64,000 nt of DNA from Vibrio sp. VB16 (GTDB lineage Bacteria > Pseudomonadota > Gammaproteobacteria > Enterobacterales > Vibrionaceae): assembly GCF_015594925.2 (NCBI RefSeq), contig NZ_CP087591.1, forward strand, positions 806,001 to 870,000. Direction: 5' to 3'. Below the pieces are notes generated by a model. That model saw nothing but the letters and a program-made list of their open reading frames with translations, was not told the DNA's origin and did no database searches. The translations under genes were made by a program, and so were the position numbers. Positions 1 through 9,342 of this stretch are shown here, piece by piece; the first letter of the stretch is position 1; every line of letters starts with the position of its first letter.

Positions 1-2390
1 GATTGATTGATGCGCATTGCTGTTTCCGTAGAACCAGTAAAAGCCACACCTGCAATAGATGGGTGACTCGTCAGTGCTGCGCCTATATCGGCTCCTCGAC
101 CAAGCAGTAATTGCACCACACCATTTGGGAAACCGGCGAGTTTAATCAATTCAAACGCTTTCGCTGCAATCAAACACGTCTGTTCAGCTGGTTTAGCTAT
201 CACTGTATTTCCGGCCATTAACGCGGCCGTAATCTGCCCCAAAAATATGGCTAATGGGAAGTTCCAAGGGCTGATGCAGACATAAACACCACGACCACCG
301 CGGGTAATGGTCTGTATTGAACCATCGAACCCGGTAACGGTTTCCGGTTCAAATACGTGATGCTGTTTTGCATAAAAACGACAAAAGTCTACTGCTTCAC
401 GAACCTCATCTATACTGTCATGAATTGTCTTGCCAGCTTCGTGATGACATAGAGCGACGAGTTCCGCGAGGTTCTTTTCTAACAAATCGGCTAAGTTTTC
501 TAGATATTGTCCACGTTGGCTAGTTGAGACTTCTTGCCACATGTCGAAAGCATGCTCTGATGCTGCAATCGCTTTGGAAACATGATCAAGGGTGGCAAAT
601 TGAACGTTCCCCACTAATTTGCTTCGATCATAAGGTGTTGTCACCTGAACATTGTTGATCTCGTCCTTGATCATGCTTTCGTATATTGAATGTCCATCAA
701 TGACCGAACCTGCGGTCCAATTCTTGTCATAGTAAGCGCTCACTTTACTCTCAAACGGTATCAATTGGCTTTCAATATCAACATTCACCCCTGACGAATT
801 TTGACGCCCCGGAAATATTTCTAACGGTAACGGAATTTTATTGTTATGTAGTGTGGAACAACCCAACAACATATCTACAGGATGCTCAGTCAAAGAATCG
901 ACAGGGCATCGGGCATCAACGAGTCTATGTACAAAAGAGCTATTCGCTCCATTTTCCAATAAGCGCCGCACTAAATAAGGAAGCAAATCTTTATGGTTAC
1001 CAACTGGTGCATAAATACGAACATTCGATTTATACGTGTCGATAACATGGTGGTATAGAGATTCTCCCATCCCATGTAATCGTTGAAATTCATAGTCAGT
1101 ATGCTTCGCCATCACCGCAATCGAGGTAACAGTTTGGGCATTGTGGCTAGCAAACTGAGGGAAAATATTTCCATGAGCATGTTCACTCAATAAGAAACGC
1201 GCACATGCAAGATAAGAAACATCTGTCGCCTCTTTTCGTGTGTACACCGCGTAGTCTTTATAGCCAGACTGTTGAGCCCACTTTATTTCACTATCCCAGT
1301 AAGCACCTTTAACCAAACGCACTGGAATAACATCGCCTTGATCTTTGGCCAATTTATTAAGCCACATCAAAACAGGCAATGCGCGCTTAGCATAAGACTG
1401 AATCACAAGACCGAACTTGCCCCACCCTTTTATTTCAGTACTTTGGTATAGCTTTTTAAACAGGTGTAACGAAAGTTCAAGCCTATCCATCTCTTCGGCA
1501 TCAATAGTAATAGCAACACCCAACGCTCTTGCCTTCACCGCAAGCTTAAGAATCGAGGCATAGAGTTCACTCATCACACGATTTTCATTCGCGACTTCGT
1601 ATCTTGGGTGTAACGCGGAAAGTTTAATAGAGATTGACGCGGTGGTTAGGTCAGCACTAGGGCTACTATTTCCAATAGCTTGAATCGCACTTAGGTACTC
1701 ATTGAAATATTTTTGTGCATCCCGAGTTGTTACCGCGGCTTCACCGAGCATATCAAAAGAGAAATCATAGCCTTTGTCTCGATTCTCTCTACCGTTCTTC
1801 TGCGCTTCTTTGATCGTTCGACCCAATACGAACTGATGCCCCATGATCTTCATCGCTTGGTGCATCGCTTGTCGAATAACAGGCTCAGACATCTTATTGA
1901 CGAGCCTAGAAACCGCAGTTGCTGGGCTTTTGGTCTCTGATTGCGACAAACCAACAACCTTACCCGTTAACATAAGTCCCCATGTTGAAGCGTTAACAAA
2001 TACAGAATCTGAGTTCTGTAGGTGGGACTTCCAATCTGCAACCGTCAATTTGTCTTTTATTAATGCATCTGCGGTTGCGCTATCAGGAATACGCATCAAT
2101 GCTTCTGCAAGACACATCAACAAAATACCCTCTTGAGTATCTAAACTGTACTCAAGCAATAGAGCATCAACCATTTGAATTGATTTTTTGTCTGCTCTAA
2201 TAGATTTGATCAAATCTGTTGTTTGCTGCTGAATTTGCTTTTTTTCATCTTCCGAAGGCGTTGCCATTGGAAGTAGCTCTGTTAACCATCTAGATTCATC
2301 CACCATATAAAGTGGAGAGATAAGTGACCAGATTTCGTCAATAGGCTTATCAACGAGGCCTGTCGTCAGCACATCAGTTGCTCTAAACAT
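1..2390 (-). CDS. putA: Bifunctional proline dehydrogenase / P5C dehydrogenase PutA (partial, C-terminus outside window)
   Basis: Inner-membrane-associated flavoenzyme that oxidises proline to P5C and then to glutamate. About 796 codons are present, and the gene runs off the left edge before the aldehyde-dehydrogenase catalytic Cys. The PRODH part is recognisable from barrel segments such as TIDAEEMDR, VRLVKGAYWDSEIK and ASHNAQTV. The aldehyde dehydrogenase part starts near residue 500 and includes ISPWNFPLAIF and FTGSTETA. The chosen ATG has GAGG 7 nt upstream; an in-frame ATG two codons earlier touches that motif. The protein starts directly with the PutA linker region and shows no ribbon-helix-helix domain, unlike E. 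coli PutA, so it is unlikely to repress itself. The AraC-type gene upstream is the probable regulator. Confidence 0.95.
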   Translation of the reverse strand, partial: MFRATDVLTTGLVDKPIDEIWSLISPLYMVDESRWLTELLPMATPSEDEKKQIQQQTTDLIKSIRADKKSIQMVDALLLEYSLDTQEGILLMCLAEALMRIPDSATADALIKDKLTVADWKSHLQNSDSVFVNASTWGLMLTGKVVGLSQSETKSPATAVSRLVNKMSEPVIRQAMHQAMKIMGHQFVLGRTIKEAQKNGRENRDKGYDFSFDMLGEAAVTTRDAQKYFNEYLSAIQAIGNSSPSADLTTASISIKLSALHPRYEVANENRVMSELYASILKLAVKARALGVAITIDAEEMDRLELSLHLFKKLYQSTEIKGWGKFGLVIQSYAKRALPVLMWLNKLAKDQGDVIPVRLVKGAYWDSEIKWAQQSGYKDYAVYTRKEATDVSYLACARFLLSEHAHGNIFPQFASHNAQTVTSIAVMAKHTDYEFQRLHGMGESLYHHVIDTYKSNVRIYAPVGNHKDLLPYLVRRLLENGANSSFVHRLVDARCPVDSLTEHPVDMLLGCSTLHNNKIPLPLEIFPGRQNSSGVNVDIESQLIPFESKVSAYYDKNWTAGSVIDGHSIYESMIKDEINNVQVTTPYDRSKLVGNVQFATLDHVSKAIAASEHAFDMWQEVSTSQRGQYLENLADLLEKNLAELVALCHHEAGKTIHDSIDEVREAVDFCRFYAKQHHVFEPETVTGFDGSIQTITRGGRGVYVCISPWNFPLAIFLGQITAALMAGNTVIAKPAEQTCLIAAKAFELIKLAGFPNGVVQLLLGRGADIGAALTSHPSIAGVAFTGSTETAMRINQ

Positions 2391-2565
2391 CCACATTCCT
2401 CAATCTCAACATCAGAAAAATCTCTAACGTTTCTTTAGATAGCCGCAGTGTATTTTGCTGAGGAAGGCAGTAGTTGTCAAAAACTCCTGTTTATTTGTCT
2501 AAAACTTCGGTTGTTAACAAAATTTGAACAAATCTCACCTTAACTTTTAATTTATTCGATACAAA

Positions 2566-3390
2566 TCATTTATTATGGATACGCTTTTTATACTGGGAGG
2601 GCGAAAAACCGTGAAGACGAGTAAATACGTGGGTAAAGGTACTTTGACCAGAAAAACCAGCCAAGTCAGCAATATGACTCAATGAATACTTACCTTGTTC
2701 AATAAGCTCTTTAGCAAAATCAATCCGTTTGTTAAGTACATATTGGTGTGGAGTAATCCCTGTTTGCGATTTGAACAGCGTGTGAAACTGACTCTCACCC
2801 AGAAAGACGCTGCCTGCAAGCTGTGTTACCGAGATTTTTCTTCGAAGATGATGAGTGATGTATCTATCGACAACATCGATATCTAACCTTGCGTCTCTAT
2901 TACTCGTTTGAAAGGTCGACGAATGTCTTTGCAATAACGCCAAAACCGTATCGTTACATGCACGGCTCAACAATAAATCTTGTGGATGCTCTTCCATCTC
3001 CATAACCAACATCTTAATTAACTGACGAATTTGATTGTCCAGCTGAAAATAAACATCCGACTGAGAAAGATGGTTTAGTCGTTGTAGTAGAACAGGGCTG
3101 TCATCGGCTAAAGTCGGTAGATTTAGAACCAAGATATCAGAATTATTATTCACACCACCAAAAGCATGATCCGTCGTTGCAGTAACAACTACCCCCTGCC
3201 CCGGTTTTACTAAGTTACCAATACCGTTAACATTAAATTCGGCCTGCCCCTTTAACCCAATAACAACCTGAGAATAATCATGATCATGGCTATTCATATA
3301 ATTGGGTAGCGTCACTAATTCAGCAGGTTTAGGCGCAAACTCAGATGCTGACATTATCAACGCCTTACGTTTCTCGTCAGATATCGCCAC
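2566..3390 (-). CDS. AraC-family transcriptional regulator, probable regulator of putA
   Basis: A 274-residue regulator. The N-terminal half is a cupin-like sensing domain (HDHDYSQVVIG, about residues 30-45). The C-terminal 100 residues carry the two helix-turn-helix motifs of the AraC family (ISVTQLAGSVFLGESQFHTLFK and, further on, LSHIADLAGFSGQSTFTHVF, ending FSPSQYKKR). It lies 175 bp upstream of putA on the same strand. Control of proline catabolism is inferred only from adjacency and from the lack of a DNA-binding domain in this PutA. No operator was identified. Confidence 0.85.
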   Translation of the reverse strand: MAISDEKRKALIMSASEFAPKPAELVTLPNYMNSHDHDYSQVVIGLKGQAEFNVNGIGNLVKPGQGVVVTATTDHAFGGVNNNSDILVLNLPTLADDSPVLLQRLNHLSQSDVYFQLDNQIRQLIKMLVMEMEEHPQDLLLSRACNDTVLALLQRHSSTFQTSNRDARLDIDVVDRYITHHLRRKISVTQLAGSVFLGESQFHTLFKSQTGITPHQYVLNKRIDFAKELIEQGKYSLSHIADLAGFSGQSTFTHVFTRLHGFSPSQYKKRIHNK

Positions 3391-3491
3391 GGTAAAGGCA
3401 CCTTAAAATCGTCAATCGTATTACAGTATAGTCCTGCATTCTAATCATGAATGAAATAAGGAGTCAAAAGCGTTACGGTTGTTCAACATTC

Positions 3492-3528
3492 GGAACGATG
3501 ATCAAGTGCACATAATTTACGGCTAATG
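3492..3528 (+). promoter_or_regulatory. Isolated RctB-type (39-mer-like) site outside ori2
   Basis: GGAACGATG, then 16 nt that begin ATCAAG, then TTACGGCTAATG. The head GGAACGATGATCAAG is identical to two sites inside ori2 (20614 and 20669). The GGAACGAT...TTACGGNTAATG frame matches the 29-mer at 21391 with exactly 10 extra bases in the middle. It lies in the 350-bp gap between the AraC gene and the PEGA gene. Apart from this site the gap is AT-rich with no other clear signal. Function is inferred by sequence identity. Confidence 0.6.
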
Positions 3529-3741
3529 TTTGCTCTAATCTTAAGATGGATATTTTGTGATGGTCAACTCGTAATATATTCTCTACAGCTCAAAAATTAT
3601 CATAAAGCTTTAAAGAATATCATTAATAATGCTATGCTTATTGACTGTTATTGAAGAGCTCAGAGAAGTGAAAGCTGAGTAGCAAATTTAATTATTAATC
3701 TAGCTCATTTTGCCTTAATCTAAAATGTTATGCAGGGACTT

Positions 3742-4845
3742 ATGATCACACGCCGTATCCCAGCGCTTTTTCTTGCGCTAATTCCCTTTTGGTCGCCAGT
3801 ATCCTTCGCAACAGAAGAAACACAACAAGTGGATCCTGTCATTGCGATAGATGGAAAAATTGACCAAAAGAAGGCCGACATCGATGCTGTAAATCAAGAA
3901 TTTGATTCCGAATCGGCAAATCTCAAACGCTTACAACAAGAAAGTGCGTCTCTAAAGCGAGATGCATCGGATAGAGAAGCGAAGAGAAATCGCTCTAAAG
4001 TTGCACTTGATAAGCAATATTCGAGACTTCTTGATGATCCCGATACTGATTTGACCTCTTTCCAAAAAGAGTATCAAGAATCTTGGGCAGCGCTAAAAGA
4101 AACCCAGGCAAGTCAACTGGCTAACCGTCAAGAGATAACGGAAAGTGAAGTGAAGCTTTCTCAGGTTAAACAGAAAAAAGCCCGCTTTAATAATGAATAT
4201 GAGAACTTACAAGAATCTCATATTGAGGCTCGTGTAAAACGTATCAATGCGGAGCTTCGAGAAAGCAATGTGTTAGAAACAAGCTACACAACAACCTGTT
4301 CTACCACAATGACACTTGGCGAATGTGCTAATCAGGGTAAGTATCTGACGAAGCAAAAAGCCGTTAAAGCCTTCAAATCTAAACTATTGGTAGGATTAAC
4401 AGAAACAACGCTTGCTAAGCAGAACCTTGATGGTGTTCAATTGAACATCCACGTTCAAGAGAGCCAATTGATTAAAAGTGGCTTTGCTGGTAGCAATTCT
4501 TACAGCACACAGATGCAAGCTCAGTTGCAGGCGAAACCAGAAGCCGTCGCAGCATGTAAATTGTTGAACGTTGAATCGAGATATTGCTTAAAAGGCCAAG
4601 CATCAACGAAAACGGACAATAAAAACAAGCAATGGGCAAATGTGACGGTTCGTTCAGATCAATACAATGATTCCGTGACCATCAATGGTGTTAAGTACGG
4701 AAGTACGCCTGTCGAGATCGTATTACCAGCAGGTCGTCACCAAGTCACTGTATCAAAAGAAGGCTACGAAACTTACAATCGTGTCATTACGATAAACGGC
4801 AGCGACACCGTTTGGGTAAAACTACTCAACAGCAAAGAAAGCTAA
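3742..4845 (+). CDS. Exported coiled-coil protein with C-terminal PEGA domain
   Basis: Function unknown. A signal peptide (TRRIPALFLALIPFWSPVSFA) is followed by a long charged coiled coil (about residues 25-160), then a middle segment with two Cys pairs, then a PEGA domain over the last 65 residues (GVKYGSTPVEIVLPAGRHQV, KEGYETY). PEGA domains are surface or periplasmic beta-modules. An in-frame ATG at 3730 has no Shine-Dalgarno, while AGGGA precedes the ATG at 3742, so the latter is used. The next gene is a clear paralogue along the whole length of this protein. The four Cys are conserved in both copies, which suggests periplasmic disulfides. Confidence 0.8.
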   Translation: MITRRIPALFLALIPFWSPVSFATEETQQVDPVIAIDGKIDQKKADIDAVNQEFDSESANLKRLQQESASLKRDASDREAKRNRSKVALDKQYSRLLDDPDTDLTSFQKEYQESWAALKETQASQLANRQEITESEVKLSQVKQKKARFNNEYENLQESHIEARVKRINAELRESNVLETSYTTTCSTTMTLGECANQGKYLTKQKAVKAFKSKLLVGLTETTLAKQNLDGVQLNIHVQESQLIKSGFAGSNSYSTQMQAQLQAKPEAVAACKLLNVESRYCLKGQASTKTDNKNKQWANVTVRSDQYNDSVTINGVKYGSTPVEIVLPAGRHQVTVSKEGYETYNRVITINGSDTVWVKLLNSKES

Positions 4846-5025
4846 GTTAGTTACATTACCGCTATTTTATCGGTGATGTTAACGCTGTGATTACCTGCCG
4901 GAATTCACAAAGCTGATTATTAAGCGCCATTTTGTCCAATATCATGCAATGATATGTTCTGACAAAGTGGCGTTTTCGTATAGAATGGATAAATTACCCG
5001 ATTAATCATTAAAGTAATTACGATC

Positions 5026-6849
5026 ATGCGACAAGGTTTACCTGCATTACTACTAGCATTGTCTCTGTGCTTTATTCCTTTTGCGGTGCTAGCAACGGAT
5101 ACCGTTGCTACCGTAACAGTTCAGCAAGCAGATGATACGCTACAGTCCAAAAAAACAGAAATGGACGCTTCTGCCAAACAAGTAGCAGAGCAAAAAACGG
5201 CTATCAAAAAAGCTCAAGATGAACAAAGCCGACTTGAAAGGCAATCTGTTCAACTGAGCAAAAAGCTTGAGCAGACAAAAAAGGCGCTCGATCGAGATTA
5301 CAGTCGAGTCACCAATGAGCCTGATATCGACTTGAGACCAAGCCAAGGTGCTTATCAGAGCGCATGGGCAGATGTCAAAACGAATCAACAGGTTCGTCTC
5401 GAATCCGAACAAAAATTGCAAGAGCTATACGCCGACCTGTCGCTTTTTGAAATCGATCAAAAAAGGCTGAATGCCGATTTGAATAAGCTCGCGGACCAAA
5501 AAGTAAGGGCACGAATTGAGCGCTTGCGAAAAGAGCTTACACAACAAGACGAGCTAAAAACCAGTTTCACTAATGTCTGTCAAGAAAACATGACCATTGC
5601 ACAATGTGCAGACCAAACTAAAAATCTCGCCTTGCAGAAAGCAGTCGGAAAATATCAAAATCAACTCATTGCCAATACGACCGAGCAAAAACTGATCAAG
5701 CAACATTTAACCAATGTGTCGCTAAACATCCATGTTGTCGGACAGAAAACATCTAAAGATGGTTTTGCTGATGACAGTCGCTACCAAACCATCTTAGACG
5801 TCACCATGGAAGCACGTCCTGCTAAGAACATTCCGTGTAAATTGTTGGATGTAGAGTCTCGCTACTGCTTTGATGAGAGCGCAAAACCAAACAACGAACA
5901 GAAAAAAGAGGTTCAGTGGGTAACACTCACCATTCGTTCAAACCAGTACGAAGATAAAGTCGCGGTGGATAGTGTTCGGTATGGTAGTACACCTCTCGAC
6001 ATCATGTTACCTGTAGGTAGCCATATGGTGACGATTGAAAAAGAAGGATACCGATCTTTCCATCAAGAGCTGAATATATTGAGCGACCATACGTTAAGAG
6101 CTGTATTGCGAGAAAAAGAAAATGTTCCTCATTCAGGCCGAAAGTTTGCCGACGCATTACAAAATAAATCCAAAGCGCCAGAGATGGTTGTTATTGGTTC
6201 AGGCCAATACCTCATCGGTGAAAACAGTGCGAAACAAGTAAACGTCAACAAAGCTTACGCTATGTCCGCAACACCAATAACGGTTGGCGAATTTGAAACC
6301 TTTGTTAACTTCACAGGTTATCAAACCGACGCAGAACTTAAGAAAATTTGCACAACGGTAGAAGAGTCTCAAATTGTACCAATTACAGATAGCTACTGGC
6401 GTAACCCAGGGTTTAAGCAGAAAGCAAACTCTCCTGCAGTATGTATCAGCCAGACAGATGCGGTTTCCTATACTAAGTGGCTATCAAAACAAACTGGATT
6501 TAAATATCGACTTCCGAGCGAAACCGAATGGGAAATTGCAGCACTTGCTGGCAGTCAGTCACCCTATTGGTGGGGGAATTCATTTGGAGCGGGTCAGGCA
6601 AACACAGGATGGGGTGGTACCAAGTGGTCTAATACAAGCACGTCACCCGTTAAAACCTTTGCTCCTAATGGCTTCGGGCTCTATGACGTCGTTGGCAATG
6701 TTTGGGAGTGGACGAATGATTCAAGAGGTGTCACTAAGGGTGGCTCTTGGAGTTTCTCTCCAAACCAAGCCACGAGCCACAGCCAACTCTTTATTGCACC
6801 TAATACAGCATCAAATTACGTTGGTTTCCGGATACTGCGCCAGCTTTAA
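5026..6849 (+). CDS. Exported coiled-coil/PEGA protein fused to a SUMF1 (formylglycine-generating-enzyme-like) domain
   Basis: A 607-residue paralogue of the preceding protein with an extra C-terminal module. Order: signal peptide (RQGLPALLLALSLCFIPFAV), coiled coil to about 165, Cys-pair region, PEGA domain about 300-365, and SUMF1-like domain about 375-605. The last is recognised from the sequences MSATPITVGEFETFV, YRLPSETEWEIAA, NGFGLYDVVGNVWEW, KGGSWSF and GFRILRQL. The Cys residues used by true formylglycine-generating enzymes near the GGSW segment are absent (the stretch reads SPNQATSHSQLF). Catalysis of that kind is therefore unlikely, and a structural or ligand-binding role is more plausible. 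It starts 180 bp after its paralogue, so the two may be co-transcribed. Confidence 0.85.
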   Translation: MRQGLPALLLALSLCFIPFAVLATDTVATVTVQQADDTLQSKKTEMDASAKQVAEQKTAIKKAQDEQSRLERQSVQLSKKLEQTKKALDRDYSRVTNEPDIDLRPSQGAYQSAWADVKTNQQVRLESEQKLQELYADLSLFEIDQKRLNADLNKLADQKVRARIERLRKELTQQDELKTSFTNVCQENMTIAQCADQTKNLALQKAVGKYQNQLIANTTEQKLIKQHLTNVSLNIHVVGQKTSKDGFADDSRYQTILDVTMEARPAKNIPCKLLDVESRYCFDESAKPNNEQKKEVQWVTLTIRSNQYEDKVAVDSVRYGSTPLDIMLPVGSHMVTIEKEGYRSFHQELNILSDHTLRAVLREKENVPHSGRKFADALQNKSKAPEMVVIGSGQYLIGENSAKQVNVNKAYAMSATPITVGEFETFVNFTGYQTDAELKKICTTVEESQIVPITDSYWRNPGFKQKANSPAVCISQTDAVSYTKWLSKQTGFKYRLPSETEWEIAALAGSQSPYWWGNSFGAGQANTGWGGTKWSNTSTSPVKTFAPNGFGLYDVVGNVWEWTNDSRGVTKGGSWSFSPNQATSHSQLFIAPNTASNYVGFRILRQL

Positions 6850-6886
6850 AGAGACTCACTCTTAATAAGGGTAGATAACTTCAGAT

Positions 6887-6911
6887 AATCTCCCCTTATT
6901 AAGGGGAGATT
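6887..6911. terminator. Bidirectional hairpin between converging genes
   Basis: AATCTCCCCTT / AAGGGGAGATT forms a perfect 11-bp stem with a 3-nt loop. It lies between the SUMF1 gene (+) and pdxH (-). The T-tract is weak on both sides. Confidence 0.65.
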
Positions 6912-6931
6912 AAGATTTTAAAATACATTAC

Positions 6932-7603
6932 CTAAGGAGCTAGTCGATCAACTGACCACGAACTCTCATCTTGAGAAGCGTCGCCACTTGAAGGCCGCTC
7001 TCTATCGTTTGTGAAGATAAACCTATCGTGTAAACGGTGCTCGCCACCTTGCCAGAACTCAATACTTTCAGGAACAATACGGAAGCCTCCCCAGAAGCTA
7101 GGAATAGGTATATCTCCATTAGCAAATTTTTGTTTTAACTCCAAATATTTGCCTTCAAGTAGGCCACGTGCAGACAATCGACTACTCTGCTTACTGGCCC
7201 ACGCCGCAATCTGACTCTCTTTAGGACGCGAAGAGAAGTATTTCATGTTCTCTAGTGCCGACAATTTGACCGCCGTCCCTGTAATATGAACCTGCCTCTC
7301 AATAGGATGCCAAGGAAAGTGAATACTCACTTTCGCGTTCACCCCTATTTGATGTGCTTTACGGCTACCTAAGTTGGTATAGAAAACGAAACCATCATTA
7401 TCAACATTTTTCAGTAACACAATACGTTGGAAAGGTTGACCGTGCTCGTCTACCGTTGCAACCGTCATCGCAGTAGGATCAACCAATTCAGCTTTAACCG
7501 CTTGCTCTAACCATAGGTTAAACTGATCGATCGGATTCTTTTTCAAATCTTTTCGGCGTAATCCACCTTTAGTATATTCACGACGAATATCCTTCAGTTC
7601 CAT
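6932..7603 (-). CDS. pdxH: Pyridoxamine/pyridoxine 5'-phosphate oxidase
   Basis: FMN-dependent oxidase that makes pyridoxal 5'-phosphate. Family signatures include NPIDQFNLWLEQAVKAEL, RIVLLKNVDNDGFVFYTNLGS (FMN site), RQVHITG, PIPSFWGGFRIVPE, FWQGGEHRLHDR and the invariant C-terminus WSVDRLAP. Just before that terminus is a polar insert (PSSGDASQDESS) longer than usual. The ATG at 7603 is preceded by GAGGA at 6 nt; an in-frame start 14 codons upstream lacks a comparable site. The resulting 223 residues fit the family. In V. cholerae the same gene is, from memory, next to the lap genes on Chr2. Confidence 0.95.
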   Translation of the reverse strand: MELKDIRREYTKGGLRRKDLKKNPIDQFNLWLEQAVKAELVDPTAMTVATVDEHGQPFQRIVLLKNVDNDGFVFYTNLGSRKAHQIGVNAKVSIHFPWHPIERQVHITGTAVKLSALENMKYFSSRPKESQIAAWASKQSSRLSARGLLEGKYLELKQKFANGDIPIPSFWGGFRIVPESIEFWQGGEHRLHDRFIFTNDRERPSSGDASQDESSWSVDRLAP

Positions 7604-7900
7604 ATTATGTCCTCGAATAATTTTTACTAATTTTGCGCTTATCACGCGATGAAAACAAGAATCTTCTCCTCTGGCTCAGCGAAATTTGAGAACACTCTTT
7701 GATAATCAAATAAATACTGAAACCCTTTACTCTATCAACAATTAAACTATGCTACTCCCTACTTGAATTCACTCTAACTATTTGAGAAAAAAAATAAAAA
7801 TATATTATTGCTTAACATTCTACCCAACAGCTAATAAAATCAATGTTAAATGTCGTTAAAATAACCACCCGTATTTTCCGTTTATTGCCAAGGAAAGCAG

Positions 7901-9292
7901 ATGAGCAGTAAGAAGTTTAAGATGCTAAAAGATGCAGAGTTAGACTATGTGGATGACAAAACCGCCGCTTTGCTTCTAAACACACCAAGTAGTGCCCGAA
8001 TACTTCTATGGGTAATGGTGCTGTTTTTTATTGCCGCCATTGTATGGGCTTCTTGGGCTCAGCTAGACAAAGTTACCGTAGGACAAGGCAAGGTTATTCC
8101 AAGCTCTCAACTTCAGGTCGTACAGAACCTAGAGGGCGGTTTGGTAAAAAGCCTTTTGGTTCGAGAAGGTGAATCGGTAGTAGAAGGTCAACAGCTCATC
8201 CTGATTGACGATACGCGATTTCGTTCTGACTTCAGAGAACGAGAGCAACAAGTATCAAACTTAACCGCGAGTGTCTTACAATTGTCTGCCTCAATCACTA
8301 GCGTACAAATTCAAGAAGAATTTGATAACTCTAACTGGGAAGATAGCGTAACCATTGATTTCGACAAGCTCGCCTTCCCACCAATCATAACCGAATTACG
8401 ACCTCTGTTAGCCAAGCGTCAACGTGCTGAATACCGACAAGACTTAGACAATCTAAATAATAAACTTTCCGTTATAGATCAACAAGTAAAACAAAAAGAA
8501 CAAGAACTTGTTGAGCTAAAAGCTAGGGCGAAAAACCTACAGACCAGTTATAACTTCGCCAAAAGAGAGTTAGATATAACCAAGCCTTTGGCCGATGAAG
8601 GTGTTGTTCCTAAAATTGAATTGCTTAAATTACAACGTCAACTTAACGATACGCGCAGAGAACTTACCTCTACTCAGCTAAAAATCCCGAGTCTAACCTC
8701 TTCCGTTCGAGAGTCTATGTTGGGTAGGATTGACGCCGCATTGAAGTTTCGTTCAGAACAACAAGAAAAGTTAAATCAGGCACAAGACAAATTGTCAGCA
8801 CTTACCGAATCGACTATCGGATTAGAGGATAAGGTCAATAGAACCGTCGTCCTATCGCCGATAACAGGCACAATCAAGAAACTACACATCAATACTGTTG
8901 GGGGCGTTATTCAACCGGGTATGGATTTGGTAGAAATAGTACCAACAGAGGATACACTGCTGGTAGAGGCAAAAATTGCGCCACAAGACATCGCATTCTT
9001 ACGACCAGGCTTACCTGCTATAGTTAAGTTTAGTGCATATGACTTCACCCGTTATGGCGGTTTAGAGGGAACTTTAGAGCATATCAGCGCGGACACTATC
9101 CAAGACGAAGAAGGGAATAGCTTTTATATGGTAAAAATCAGAACAGATGACCATAAATTTGGTACAGAGGCTGGCTTGCCTATTATCCCTGGGATGACAA
9201 CTTCCGTCGATATTATTACCGGAAAACGCACCGTTTTAGACTATCTGTTAAAACCTATTCTAACAGCACAAAAAACCGCACTTAGGGAATAA
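7901..9292 (+). CDS. lapC: LapC-like membrane fusion protein (HlyD family) of type I secretion system
   Basis: Periplasmic adaptor that links the LapB ABC transporter to an outer-membrane TolC-type channel. One transmembrane helix lies near residues 32-50 (ARILLWVMVLFFIAAIVW). A lipoyl-like half motif (VVQNLEGGLVKSLLVREGES, about 82-102) is followed by long coiled-coil arms, the second lipoyl half (VVLSPITGTIKKLHINTVGG) and a beta-barrel C-terminus typical of HlyD proteins (GMTTSVDIITGKRTVLDYLLKPI). The cognate outer-membrane protein is not next to it. AAGGAAAG stands 5-6 nt before the ATG. First gene of a four-gene block lapC-lapG-lapD-lapB. Confidence 0.92.
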   Translation: MSSKKFKMLKDAELDYVDDKTAALLLNTPSSARILLWVMVLFFIAAIVWASWAQLDKVTVGQGKVIPSSQLQVVQNLEGGLVKSLLVREGESVVEGQQLILIDDTRFRSDFREREQQVSNLTASVLQLSASITSVQIQEEFDNSNWEDSVTIDFDKLAFPPIITELRPLLAKRQRAEYRQDLDNLNNKLSVIDQQVKQKEQELVELKARAKNLQTSYNFAKRELDITKPLADEGVVPKIELLKLQRQLNDTRRELTSTQLKIPSLTSSVRESMLGRIDAALKFRSEQQEKLNQAQDKLSALTESTIGLEDKVNRTVVLSPITGTIKKLHINTVGGVIQPGMDLVEIVPTEDTLLVEAKIAPQDIAFLRPGLPAIVKFSAYDFTRYGGLEGTLEHISADTIQDEEGNSFYMVKIRTDDHKFGTEAGLPIIPGMTTSVDIITGKRTVLDYLLKPILTAQKTALRE

Positions 9293-9342
9293 TGACCACC
9301 ATGCCGTACGACACTCAGACTGTAAGCAGTGAATAAGTAACC

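Noticed and set aside
4846..4885. Hairpin ACATTACCG...CGGTGATGT between the two PEGA genes as a terminator
   Set aside because: One mismatch and no T-tract; does not support a transcription stop.
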